Shown: positions 20,103 through 30,400 of the stretch, piece after piece
Position numbering within the stretch: the first letter of the stretch is position 1
Layout: each line of letters begins with the position of its first letter
From: Morella rubra
Lineage: Eukaryota > Streptophyta > Magnoliopsida > Fagales > Myricaceae
DNA length: 64,000 nucleotides
Reading direction: 5' to 3'
Assembly (NCBI GenBank): GCA_003952965.2
Contig: CM025853.1
Span: 18,229,752-18,293,751, forward strand
Position numbers and translations under genes: made by a program
The notes under the pieces: model-generated
What the model was told of the DNA's origin: nothing
The model's database searches: none
Seen by the model: the letters and a program-made list of their open reading frames with translations, nothing else

Positions 20103-23100
20103 TACTAAAAGAAAATTGCTTTTGGGTGTCAAAACAGTTTGTCACCAAAATGTTTCCGTATCAAAATAACTTTGACAGGAGGTTTGTCCCTGTAACCATG
20201 TCACACAACATTTTGGGTGACAGTTTGCCAGTTTTGCCAGGAAAAATAATTTGGACGATAATGGTAGCGGTCAAGACGGTTTTCAATTTGCGAGACGATA
20301 ACTCAAACATCACGCATGGGATGTTATTGGTCCATTCAAATCACATGTTCGCACGCTTTTATGGTGGGTGAAGAAAATCTAATTCGTCACTAAAACACGT
20401 GCGCAGGGTCCAAACTAACCATTCCAATGTATTTCATATTCGTGACAAAAAAACAAGTGACATAGAATGTAATGTTTGACCATTTGTCCAAAGGTTCGAA
20501 CGTGGTTACTATTTTCCGAAAAAAGAAAAATACTAGTGAATATAATGTGTGAACGGTTAGTAAAGGTGCTGACGATCATTAAAAAAGGGAGTTTGGACAG
20601 TAATTAATGTTGTGACGGTATTTGGAACAAACCGTGCGAACATTTATTTAGTCTGTTTGGATGTTATTATATTTATTTAAATTATGCACTTAAATCTGAA
20701 TTACACGTGATGTGCGAAAATTATGTTAATTATAAAACATAATTAATAATTGTCTTTAAAAATATTTAATAGTCATAATCTTAAATAAAATAAATTATGG
20801 AAATCATCATAATAATAAATAAAATACATAATAGAAAGCAAGTATGAAATAAACAATCTACCCAATCTTCGTTTGGGCATCAAATGTGGTGTGAGTTGCC
20901 TTATGTGCTCCATCAACTGCTCACACATTTTTTGTTTTATTCGTTGCAGCTTCTATTCTTATTCCTCTTGTTGCTTCCGCTACTGCTTATCTTAATGCTA
21001 GTGATGCTCACGCATCGTCTGCTCCATTTTTGTCTACCAGACAAGTAGCTCTTCATATTCTATCTGTCTAGCCCTCATCTCTTCTATCTCTTCTCCAATC
21101 TCCGGACCAGATCAATGGATGACACTGAAGAAGATGGTCCAACGTGCTGCACTGGTCGGCCTAAACCACACATGTAACCCACTTTCTTGCCCAAGTCGTC
21201 TGTGAAAATCTGCACTTCTATAAATGGCCTTCCCTCGGATTCATACTCTAACTATAGAGCCTCCATCTTTTCCCACAAGTTAAGGAGAAAAAAGTAAAGT
21301 TAATACATCAAATATTAAAATTTAATAATGCATAATAGAACTTTATATAATTTACAAAATTTTCCAGTGAACTATCTAATGTCCATGCACTGCCCTTATT
21401 AGTATGCATTTTTTTTGTTCAGCAATGTAGGATTATTCTGATCAGTTTTTGATTCTTTCTACACACTAAGAAATGACATATATATTAACTATCTTAATTA
21501 TATATTTAAGTAATCATGTGCTATTTTATAATTGAAAATATACTTAGATGATTGAGCTCATTACAAGCATAGCTAACGTGCGCTGGAAAGACCTCGAGCC
21601 CAAGGTCTAAGCAACCGTTACCTTAGCCCTATTTTGATGGTTGATTTCACTTCTTCTCTACAATGCATATCTATAGTCTTAGTAAAAACATCACTGTATA
21701 AATAAATATAAAAATTAAATTAAACATTTTACCTGAAATTCTCTAGTACTAAATAATTCACAGATGAGAGCCTAATCGTCCTTCTTCATGTTTGGGTACG
21801 AATGTTCTAACGCATCTTCTTTGGTAGGGAACAAAGAGTAGTACTAATGCATTCTATTCCGATGTATTCTGTATGCTGTGTTCATTGTAGACATCGTAGT
21901 GTTTCAATCCTCTAGCCGATCATAATTGAGGTTAAGTCATCCTGAAATAAACAATAAATAGTAAGCGTAAGCACAATTTATTTTAAGTTACACTTACTAG
22001 TACTTTGCTCATTACATAAGACTTAACCACATTGAAGACTTTGGACCACTTGACTGAATCCATTGGCACATGTGATTGCACGAGTGAATCAATATGACTA
22101 GAGAGCATTGAAGATACCTTGTCATCACCGCCCATACGATCCTCGAGGATATAAACTCTCAACTTTCCTACAATACAAGCCTTCTCTAATACGATTCTAT
22201 GCATCTTACCCCGTGCTTCTTTAATCCCCGACATTGCTATATATAAACAAAAATGTTAAAAACAAAAATTTTAGCAGACCTAAAAAGATTAATACAAAAA
22301 ATTTAACTCTAATGATGGTTTGAAATGCTTACACGCACAACTACTTTGGGTGGTACATGGGCTGACCGTCTCTTTCTGATCTAGAGTTTCAACAAACATT
22401 GCTAGATAGGGGAATGCTTTTCATGAATTTCGTTGAAAGGCTGCTTTTTCTTCATGACGCTGATATAAAGAGATTCACACTCTCTTGTAAAGTGTCATGT
22501 GATGCACCTCATATTAATTCTCAGACAGGTCTAAGGGCTCATAAATGCTAAATGAAAAAAAAAATTAATAAACCATCCGCACACCTTGTACTTGTCCGAA
22601 TGATTAACGATTACCAAAAATGATTGTCTCGACGGTTACAAGAAATGTGCGGACTTTGACTGTCAAAGAAATAGAGTCTTCGCAAAAACACACTGTGGCA
22701 GACGGTTTTGATCCAAAAACATTACAAAACAACTACCATTTTTGCATCAAATCAATCAAAACTCTAACTAAACATGATTATAAGCTACCCAAATTATTAA
22801 ATAACCAAAACTCAAGCATAAACACATATTTTCACCCGAAACCCATGAAACCCACAAAATCCAAAACTCCCACACCTTAAAGCTTCAAAATTTTCCTTTT
22901 CTCTCTACTCCATTACCTTCTCAATTGAATTTCCAACAATGCAATATGCATTTAAGTTATTAGATGCATTTACAATCGAATAAACACAAGAAAATTAAGA
23001 TTAGGACAAAAAATCAATAAATTACCTGTATATACCGTCCAATGCTCCAAAATCATTTAAATCTATGCTTGAATCTCCTTCTATCCCTTCCTAAATGATT

Positions 23101-23531
23101 TCTCAGCAAATGGATAGAGTTTTTGCTGGATTTGAGAGGTTTGGAGAGTTTTTAGAGAGTTTCGCAAATGAGCCATGGTTACTAGGTTTCACTGTTTTGA
23201 ATTTGTTCAATAACTGTCCAAACTCCTAATGAAACGTCAGAACACTATCTGCGTGAAATTTTTTGGCGTGAAACTTTACCGCCAACAAATTCGCCGCGTC
23301 CCAACGGTTATATCCATTACACACGATATCGTCTTAACAACCGACAACGCCATTTTTAACAACCGACAACACCATTTTTACCCCAGACAAACGATGTCAT
23401 TTTCCATTGACATCATGTGAATGGTTAAGGCAAAATAAACAAATCTTTGTATTACCTAAGCTACACCTTTTTAAATCATTCGTCAATTGTGCCCATAGTT
23501 TCCCTAATTGTCCAGATGGTTTGCTTTAGTA
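20103..23531 (-). mobile_element. Probable CACTA (En/Spm) transposon
   Basis: The left end reads TACTAAAAGAAAATTGCTTT and the right end, inverted, TACTAAAGCAAACC. Both resemble the canonical CACTACAAGAAAA terminus with first-base and internal changes. Subterminal sequence is rich in 'gtcac' and 'aaaatgttt' phrases, as in the CACTA end at 48929. A TNPA-like gene lies inside on the minus strand. The left flank is TAA and the right GAC, so no 3-bp duplication is confirmed, and the right end lies 4 bp from a copia LTR. The class is well supported by the gene; the borders less so. Confidence 0.6.
20940..22234 (-). pseudogene. CACTA TNPA-like (plant transposase Ptta/En/Spm) protein
   Basis: The most open part (22234-21983, 83 residues) has 'RGKMHRIVLEKACIVGKLRV' and ends in 'VPMDSVKWSKVF', the conserved start of the Ptta/En/Spm family (small basic motif, K-L-x-V, then a W-x-x-V box). 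Further along the minus strand, in broken frames, come 'NRAKVTVA..TLGSRSF' near 21600 (family pattern N-R-x-K...H-T-x-G-S-x-S-F), 'KKMHTNKGSAWTLDSSLENF' near 21400, and 'MEAL.LEYESEGRPF' with 'GYMCGLGRPVQHVG' near 21250-21150. The order matches known TNPA-type proteins, which bind subterminal repeats. AT-rich gaps look like introns. Stops are present. Confidence 0.65.
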
Positions 23532-23535
23532 GACC

Positions 23536-24785
23536 TGTTGGATCGCGAGGTCGCAGCGGAAAGGATCGTTGAATCAAAGCAGCCCAAGCGTTCTGCCTCC
23601 TTCAGATCCACGCACACAGCTTTGAGAGAGATTTTAGAGAGAGAAATCTAGAGAGAAAATTCTCCGTGAAAATGAATTCTCTTCTCAAATGAGTTTCTGA
23701 GCTATTTATAATGGCTGGCTCAGAACTCAACTGTGCTATAGCGTGGGATCTTTAGGATCTCAAATCTCGCTTAGGATCATCATGAAAAACTCTTTTTCAT
23801 TAAACTCCCTTATATTCTGTAATCCGAATTTATGGCTTCTACAAATTGTGATCATGTCCATTAACATATCACAATTGACCCCGAGATAATGAGATTGTTT
23901 TTGTGAAATCCCTTTTGCTAACAATTATATGCTTATTTATCCTTCCACCATACTATATTCCACATGAGCTAATAGGATGGAATAATATCACCGATTAAGT
24001 CCCTAGCTCATATAATTCTTAATTCTCAGTCTGTACCTAGTTGGACTTCCAAAAATTTCCAAAATCATTTTCGCAAATATTTACTTCATATATTAATAAG
24101 TAAAAACCGTGAAAACACTTTTCACAAAATCTCGCTGCGCAGCGTTTTATTTGAGTCCAACAATATACAGACATAATGAATATACTGCCTCATCAAGAGA
24201 CTGGTGATTCCATATTGAGCAATTATACAAATTCACTTACTATGCACAAGGCCCAACATTATCTGGAATATTTGATCTACGAAGATCATCACCAAATGAT
24301 TCAGTCAAAGCACAAGCACACAACAAACAAACCTGCATAACTCTCTCAGGTCTAAGGACAACATAAGCTAATTGTGTTGAATACCATTCTCTACATCAGT
24401 GATCGTTTCCAGAAGGTATTCATATTTGATCCGTTCAGTGCATGTACTCTTACATTGCACCCACTCGTCTGCTTAAGGTCACCACCTCAATGACGGAGTC
24501 CATCATTCTATCTTATAGAGGCACAACGAGTGTAGACCTATTTGTACATTATCATGTATCTCGGTCTAGAACAAAGTGAGTCAACAAGGATCCGAAAAGT
24601 CATACTCCCCGCCTCCGATTCATTAATCATTGGCCTGACTTTTCTACAATGTTGCTCAACAATATGACATCTAATGTCATTGACATGTCATTGCATGTAC
24701 CCAAAATAATATACAAGTGATTAATCAATAATAATAATTATCTCATAATTATTCAAAAATTGGTTTTGAGGGCATACATCTAACA
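23536..24785 (-). repeat. 3' LTR of the minus-strand copia (1250 bp)
   Basis: Reading on the minus strand it starts TGTTAGATGTATGCCCTC, immediately after the polypurine tract, and ends GCGATCCAACA. The solo LTR at 5529-6388 confirms both ends. A TATA box lies at 23703-23710. The flank at the outer end is AGACC (23531-23535). Confidence 0.88.
23703..23710 (-). promoter_or_regulatory. TATA box of copia LTR
   Basis: TATAAATA on the minus strand in the last fifth of the LTR, conserved in the solo copy at 5694-5701. Confidence 0.5.
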
Positions 24786-24797
24786 ATCTCCCACTTG
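24786..24797 (-). other. Polypurine tract
   Basis: AAGTGGGAGAT on the minus strand directly abuts the LTR start. The related plus-strand element has the same tract at 58971-58982. It primes plus-strand DNA synthesis. Confidence 0.8.
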
Positions 24798-24799
24798 CA

Positions 24800-25874
24800 C
24801 TCAGAACCAATCAGACATGTACTTGACACCCATAGACTCTAAATGCTTCTCAAACACTTTTGAGTCAAAGGTTTAGTGAACGGGTCTGCGATGTTCTCAG
24901 CTGATGCTATTTTAGCCATCACTACATCACCCCGACTTCACAATGTCACGAATAAGATGAAATCTTCTTTCTATGTGTTTTGTCCTTTGATGAGCCCTAG
25001 GTTCCAGCCTGTGCTATAGCACCATTGTTATCACAATAAATGGTGATCGGGACTCAATCGAAGGGACAACTCAAGCTCTTGTATGAATTTTCGTATCCAC
25101 ACAGCTTCCTTTGCAGATTCGCTGGCAGCAACATATTTTGCCTCAGTGGTGGAGTCAGTAGTTGTGTTCTGCTTGAAACTTCTCCAACTCACTACTCCTT
25201 TACCCAATGTAAACACAAATCCAGATGTAGATCTTCTATCATCAACATCTGATTGAAAATCTGAATCTGTGTATCCTTGGACAGTTAACATATCCTCTCC
25301 ACCACACACTAGACAATAGTGTTTGGTTCTTCTCAAGTATTTGAGAATATGCTTGACTGCTGTCCAGTGCTCAAGGCCTGGGTCTGATTGATATCTACTC
25401 ACAACACTAACTGCATGACTGATATCTGGCCTTGTATAGAGCATTGCATACATGAGGCTTCCTATAACAGAGGCATAAGGAAACTTCCTCATCTTATCTC
25501 TCTCTTCCTCTGTCTTAGGAGACATCTTCTTGGAGAGATGAATATTATGCCTAAAGGGTAAAAAACCTTTCTTGGCATCCTGCATGCTATATCGTGCCAA
25601 TATTTTGTCAATATAGTGGGCTGTGAAAGCCCTAAAAGCTCTTTTCTCGGTTTCTAAACACTTTGATCCCGAGAATGTAGGATGCTTCCCCGAGGTCTTT
25701 TATTGAAAAATGGTTCGCTAACCATACTTTCACTGATGACATTACACCGATGTCATTCCCCATGAGTAGAATATCATCAACATAAAGAATAAGGAACATT
25801 ACTGAACTCCCACTAATCTTCTTGTAAACACAAGATTCATCTATGTTTTGTGAGAAACCAAACGATTTGATCAT
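24800..25874 (-). pseudogene. Copia reverse transcriptase (C-terminal part) and RNase H
   Basis: The frame 25874-25632 begins 'MIKSFGFSQNIDESCVYKK' and contains 'FLILYVDDILLMGNDI', the intact YVDD catalytic box. A frame change leads to 25600-25031 with 'KFPYASVIGSLMYAMLYTRP', 'SRYQSDPGLEHWTAVKHILK', and RNase H boxes 'GYTDSDFQSD', 'STSGFVFTLGKGVVSW' and 'DSTTEAKYVAASESAKEAVW'. A further shift near 25060 gives 'TIYCDNNGAIAQ' and 'ENIADPFTKPLTQKCL' down to about 24830, the normal end of copia pol. Length and order agree with the family; three lesions interrupt it. Confidence 0.92.
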
Positions 25875-26791
25875 CTCATCAAAATGGATGTTCTAGCAAC
25901 GTGATGCCTGTTTTAGTCCATAAATGGATTTGTTCAGTTTGCACACTTTAGATTCTTGTCCAGGAGAAAAGAAACCTTCAGGTTGTTCCATATAAATCTC
26001 CTCTTGGATGTACCCATTCAAAAATGCGGTTTTCACATCCATCTGCCAATCTCATAATCATAATGAGCGCGATGACAATAGGATTCTAATGGACTTCATC
26101 ATAGCTACTGGTGAAAAGGTTTCCTCATAGTCAATACCATGTTTTTGAGTATAACCTTTCGCAACCAGTCTAGCTTTGAAGGTCTCTACCTCTCCAATGG
26201 GTCCTCGTTTTTTTTGAACACCCATTTACAACCTATAGGCTTAATGCCTTCTGGTTGATCAACAAGGGTCCAGACCTCATTGGAGTACATGGAGTCCATT
26301 TCTGATTCCATTGCTATCTTCCAGTGTGCTGCATCTTTGTCACTGATAGCCTCTTGGTAAGTATATGGATCATCATCCAACCCCTCCGATTGCATTTGAT
26401 AAATCTCATTTATCATGCCATATCTGACTGGAGGTTCACTAATTCTTTTACTGCGTCGAGGCTCTTGTGTTCTGAATTTTTCAGACTCATCAGTGGGTTC
26501 AGTTATATCCCTTTCTTTAATCTTATCTGCCACAGTTTCTGGTTCAGCTGATTGTTCGTCAAGAACAATCTTGCTTTTCCCATCACTTAGGCTGTACTCA
26601 TCTTCCAGGAATATCACATTCCTACTAACAATTACCTTTTGATCCTTTTGGTTATAAAAGTAATAACCAGTTGCTCTTTTGGGATAACCCACAAACAAAC
26701 ATTTTTCAGTCCTTGACTCTAGCTTCCCCACGTCAAACTTTTTAATGTGAGCTGGGCATCCCCATACTCTCAAGTGTTTTAGACTTGGCAT
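25875..26791 (-). pseudogene. Copia integrase C-terminus and RT N-terminal half
   Basis: The frame 26791-26186 starts 'MPSLKHLRVWGCPAHIKKF' (end of integrase), then a charged linker (about 26600-26450), then 'AHWKIAMESEMDSMYSNEVW' and '[13 protein letters not shown]', the entry into RT. A frameshift near 26195 is followed by '[20 protein letters not shown]' and '[15 protein letters not shown]'. A local lesion at about 26050 breaks the frame before '[20 protein letters not shown]', whose Asp is the first RT catalytic residue. '[14 protein letters not shown]' leads into the next segment. Confidence 0.9.
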
Positions 26792-27236
26792 AACCCCAAA
26801 AAGAAATAGGTAATTGTGACATGCTCATCATTGACCGAACCATATCTAATAGTGTTCGGTTTCTTCTTTCTGCAACACCATTATGTTGTGGCGTAGCAGG
26901 GGGAGTCAACTGAGATATGATGTCTTTCTCTCTGAGATGAGTTTGAAAATCTCCTGAGAGATATTCACCTCCTCTATCAGATCGAAGTATCTTAATACTC
27001 CTTTCCAGTTGATTCTCAACTTCACTCTGAAATTCTTTGAACTTTTCAAAGGATTCAACCTTGTGTTTCATCAGGTATATATAACCATACCTGGAATAAT
27101 CATTAATGAAAGTGATGAAATATGAGAACCCTCCACTGGCTATGTGGTTAAAAGGACTGCATACATTAGTGTGAACCAACTCTATGGCTCTAGTTCCTTT
27201 TCCTTTAAAAGGATTATTGGTCATCTTTCCTTGCAA
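26742..27236 (-). pseudogene. Copia integrase catalytic core with Asp-to-Asn change
   Basis: The 164-residue frame has 'GTRAIELVHTNVCSPFNHIA', 'FSYFITFINDYSRYGYIYLM', 'SIKILRSDRGGEYLS' and 'TPQHNGVAERRNRTLLDMV'. In copia integrases the first box normally reads H-T-D-h-C-G-P. Here the catalytic Asp codon encodes Asn and the Gly encodes Ser. The second Asp (RSDRGGEY) and the Glu (VAERRNRT) are present. The protein would not be expected to integrate DNA. Confidence 0.9.
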
Positions 27237-27242
27237 GCAAGA

Positions 27243-27593
27243 CTAGCAAAGTGGGTATGGCTCAATCTTCAAAAAGTCTAACGACCCATTCCTTACTAAT
27301 CTGTTGATCCTATCCAGATTAACATGACCAAGTCTTAGATGCCACAAGTAAGTGGGATTGACATCCCTCTTCCTCTTGAGAGTTTTCACACTAGTATCAG
27401 CATCATTCTCTATATTATTCACAGAGTCCACAACATTGTCCAAAATATAAAGACCATCTATCAGAGTACCAGATGCAAGAAACTGATTTTGAAACTTAAT
27501 AACAAGTTTCGTATTAAAGACAAGTGAATATCCAGATATTCCAAGTTTTGAAACAGAAATTAAGTTTCTACGAATTCTGGTACGTATAGACAA
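27243..27593 (-). pseudogene. Copia GAG-pre-integrase (zinc-binding) region
   Basis: It starts in decayed sequence with 'RNLISVSKLGISGYSLVF' and ends in 'LWHLRLGHVNLDRINRLV' and 'KIEPYPLC', the H-x-R-L-G-H module and first Cys of the HHCC zinc site ahead of integrase. A short frame change separates it from the core (27236). The usual C-x-x-C pair is partly lost: the frame stops just after the first Cys. Confidence 0.85.
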
Positions 27594-28307
27594 TCTTTCA
27601 AAAGTATAACTTTGTTTCGTTGTAGACTTAGGTGAAAAATTCCAATGGCGGTCACTGCAACACTTGCAGTCGTCCCCATCTTTAGGATAATTTTCCCTTC
27701 ATCTAGTCTCCGAGTTTCTTTAAACCCCTGCAACATATTGTAGATATGAGACGTTGTGCCTGAATCGACACACCATGAATTTAATGGACCATCTATTAAA
27801 TTCATTTCAATGACAAGCATACCTTCAGCAGGTTTCTTTTGCTTCAAAGAAGCAAGATACACGCGGCAATTCCTTTTCCAATGACCTGGTTTGCCGCAGT
27901 GGAAACAATTTCCCTTAGCCTTTTTATCTGGCTCGCTCTTGTCCTCCTTCTTTGCCTTTGAGCTAGGCTGAGACCTTTTTTTTTTCTTAAATTTCTTGCC
28001 TTTGTGTTTGATTCTAGAGGCAGAGATGCCTTTTGACTTGTCCATTATCATCAGAGAACCTTTTTCCTTTTTGATAAGTTCTTCAACTGCTTGCAACATA
28101 TTGAGCAGTTCTGACAAATTCACAAGCATCTTGTTTATATTATAATTTAATACGAACTGGTTGAACGATTTAGGCAGAGATGACAATACCGCTCCAACCT
28201 TGGTCTCACCATCAATTTCTACGCTTAGTGTCTCCAGTTCTGTGATCAAAGATATCATCTTCAGGACGTGTTCCCGAACTGGTGCACCTTCCACCATTTT
28301 GGTAGTC
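27560..28307 (-). pseudogene. Copia gag C-terminus, zinc knuckle and protease
   Basis: The 249-residue frame reads out of the end of the solo LTR (28308-28312 is its duplication). 'KMVEGAPVREHVLKMISLIT' belongs to the gag core. A lysine-rich linker (about 28060-27930) precedes the CCHC knuckle 'CFHCGKPGHWKRNC' (about 27900-27860). The protease active site is 'WCVDSGTTSHIYN' (about 27770), with intact D-S-G-T. A frame change near 27570 leads into pre-integrase. The rest of gag is on the far side of the LTR at 30050-30400. Confidence 0.92.
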
Positions 28308-28312
28308 ATCAG

Positions 28313-30049
28313 TGTTGTTGAAAATTCACAAGTGCACGAAATCGTAACAAGTAATAAGAAAGGATGTCGAACCCACGAGGACTACTCACCTATTAACTAT
28401 TGAAATTGTTCTAATTCTAAATTATTTGAAAATCAAGAAAAGTGGTGGATTTTGAATTTGCAGAAACAAAAAAAAAATTAAAAAAAAAAATTTCACCCAA
28501 GAAGAAAACACTAAGGCATCTGACTCACCTAACCAATCAAATCCAAAACCTAACCATGCAATCAGTCAATTATCAACCTCTTTGACGGCGAAATATTCTA
28601 ATTTATCTAAGACCCTCTCTCGAGTAGAATTAGAATTACCCAACATACAACAACCCGCGATATGTCTATGCGAATTTAGAAGCAATTGAGCACATTAAGA
28701 TTAATAATATTTCTAATGAAAGCCGCACAAATCACGTTGGCACATTCCTGTCTTTCGTTCAATTCATGGCATACATCATTTGAAGCTAAACTACGTGCAT
28801 CATCTCTCGAGTTAACACGCACACAACAAATCATTCAACTATTGGCCAGATAATTGAAAGCATTAAACTCAATGATGTATACTTCAAAAAGAATGGTAAA
28901 AATTCGATCACATGGTAATAAGCTTCAGAATTGTCATGGAGAGGCTACATCGTAGCCTTAGCAATAGAAATTAGTTCATAGCAAAATCATAATTAATCAA
29001 AACAACTCTGGAATTCATAATGAAAATTATACAAAGAGAAGAGAAGATAAAAGGATTAAGAAGGAACTATATGTAGATCGAGAATCTCAATTGTTGACAA
29101 ACTCCAATTCAGCCTCCGTCTTCTTCACCTTGTTCCAAGCTTCAGATTCCTCTCCAGTGGTGAAAAACTCTCCTTTTTTTTTCGTGCCCTAGTCATTCTC
29201 CCCCTCTTTCCTTAAAAACCCCTTTGTTTCATTAAAATAGGGTTCTCAAATAGGCAGTTTTCCCTCGACCTCTGACTTGATGCTCCGTTTTCACCTTTTT
29301 CTGTTCCTTTTTTGGAAAATCCCAAAACACAAAAGTTGTAGCCTTTTCTCTTAGCTTTTCGTAGACACCATGATTGACCTCATTAGAGTTATATATCAAA
29401 AGATATGCTCCAAATACCGAAGGGTGTTTCAGGAATTCCAGGAATTCGAGAAAGGAAAGTTTCCTTTGTTAGTTCCAATGAATCCTTCAATTGATTTATT
29501 CCTCCTCTTGTTTCATGCGGCACACCAAAACCTAATAGATGTTTAGGTTTTCTTTAAAATAAAAACACACGTTGGCCTCACATTGTGAGCTGGACCCCAA
29601 CCTCTCATTGACTTGGTGAATCCCGAAATTCTTGGCAGATTTGTTCCCCGACTTCCAGCTGGATTTTGAACTTCAAAACGGCGTAACTAGGTTTCAGGTT
29701 CTTCATAAAAGTTTTAGGCCTTCGTCTTAGCTTTCTATAGAATCAAACAAAACTGGAAACTGATGTCTGTAGCTCCCGTTACAATCGATTGATCAAACAG
29801 TATTCTGGTTTGCCTAGACCGGGCTAACTAGGGTTTTGCTTTGTTGACCTAACCCGAATTTGGCCTCTTCACATCAGCCCAATTTCACCTAATCAAACAC
29901 ATGTAAACTGCAAAATACCAAGAATTTCTAATAATTCAGTAAATGTAAAATACCTCAAATTCTAGACAACTAAGCAAAGAAACACATACAAAATGCTCTA
30001 AATCAACACAATTATGATGACCAAATGTGTAAAATAAATTCTCACATCA
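28313..30049. repeat. Solo LTR, 1737 bp, family A copy 2, inside copia gag
   Basis: Near-identical to 134-1882, with the same TGTTGTTGAAAATTC start and TTCTCACATCA end. A perfect 5-bp duplication ATCAG lies at 28308-28312 and 30050-30054. Removing the LTR and one ATCAG makes gag continuous, which independently proves the borders. No internal region is left, so this is a solo LTR. Confidence 0.93.
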
Positions 30050-30400
30050 ATCAGCAGTTTCATAACTTGCTGGCTTGCAGAACGACTTTGCTCTCCAAAT
30101 AGCTCTTGGAGATATACAAGTATCTCTTTAGCTGTTGCTATGCCCTCGCATTGCTTTTGCAATAAGTTGGACATAGATGCCAACATATCAACGAGCTAAT
30201 TCATCTGCCTCATGCCATTTTTCAAAAACAACTCTTTGTTCTTAAGTAGCATCAGCTAAGGCAAGCTAAGGAGTCTCCTCTTTGAGGACATGAGCTATTT
30301 TATCCACAGTGAGTACTATCATAAAATTTCTCTTCCAATCAAGGAAGTTTGGCCCAGTCAGTTTGTTATCATCTAGGATTCTAGATAATGGGTTAGGCAT
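30050..30400 (-). pseudogene. Copia gag N-terminal part
   Basis: The start codon at 30400 opens 'MPNPLSRILDDNKLTGPNFL' followed by 'DWKRNFMIVLTVDKI', the N-terminal signature of many plant copia gags (L-x-G-x-N-F-x-D-W). Two in-frame stops (near 30270 and 30250) and a 1-bp loss near 30190 follow. The frame then resumes as 'MLASMSNLLQKQCEGIATAK' and 'LQELFGEQSRSASQQVMKLL' up to the solo LTR. The start was chosen because a leader without coding potential precedes it and homologous leaders end here. Confidence 0.85.

Noticed and set aside
19940..20371. 143-residue plus-strand ORF
   Set aside because: It starts in a short tandem repeat and runs across the candidate CACTA end; no recognisable domain.
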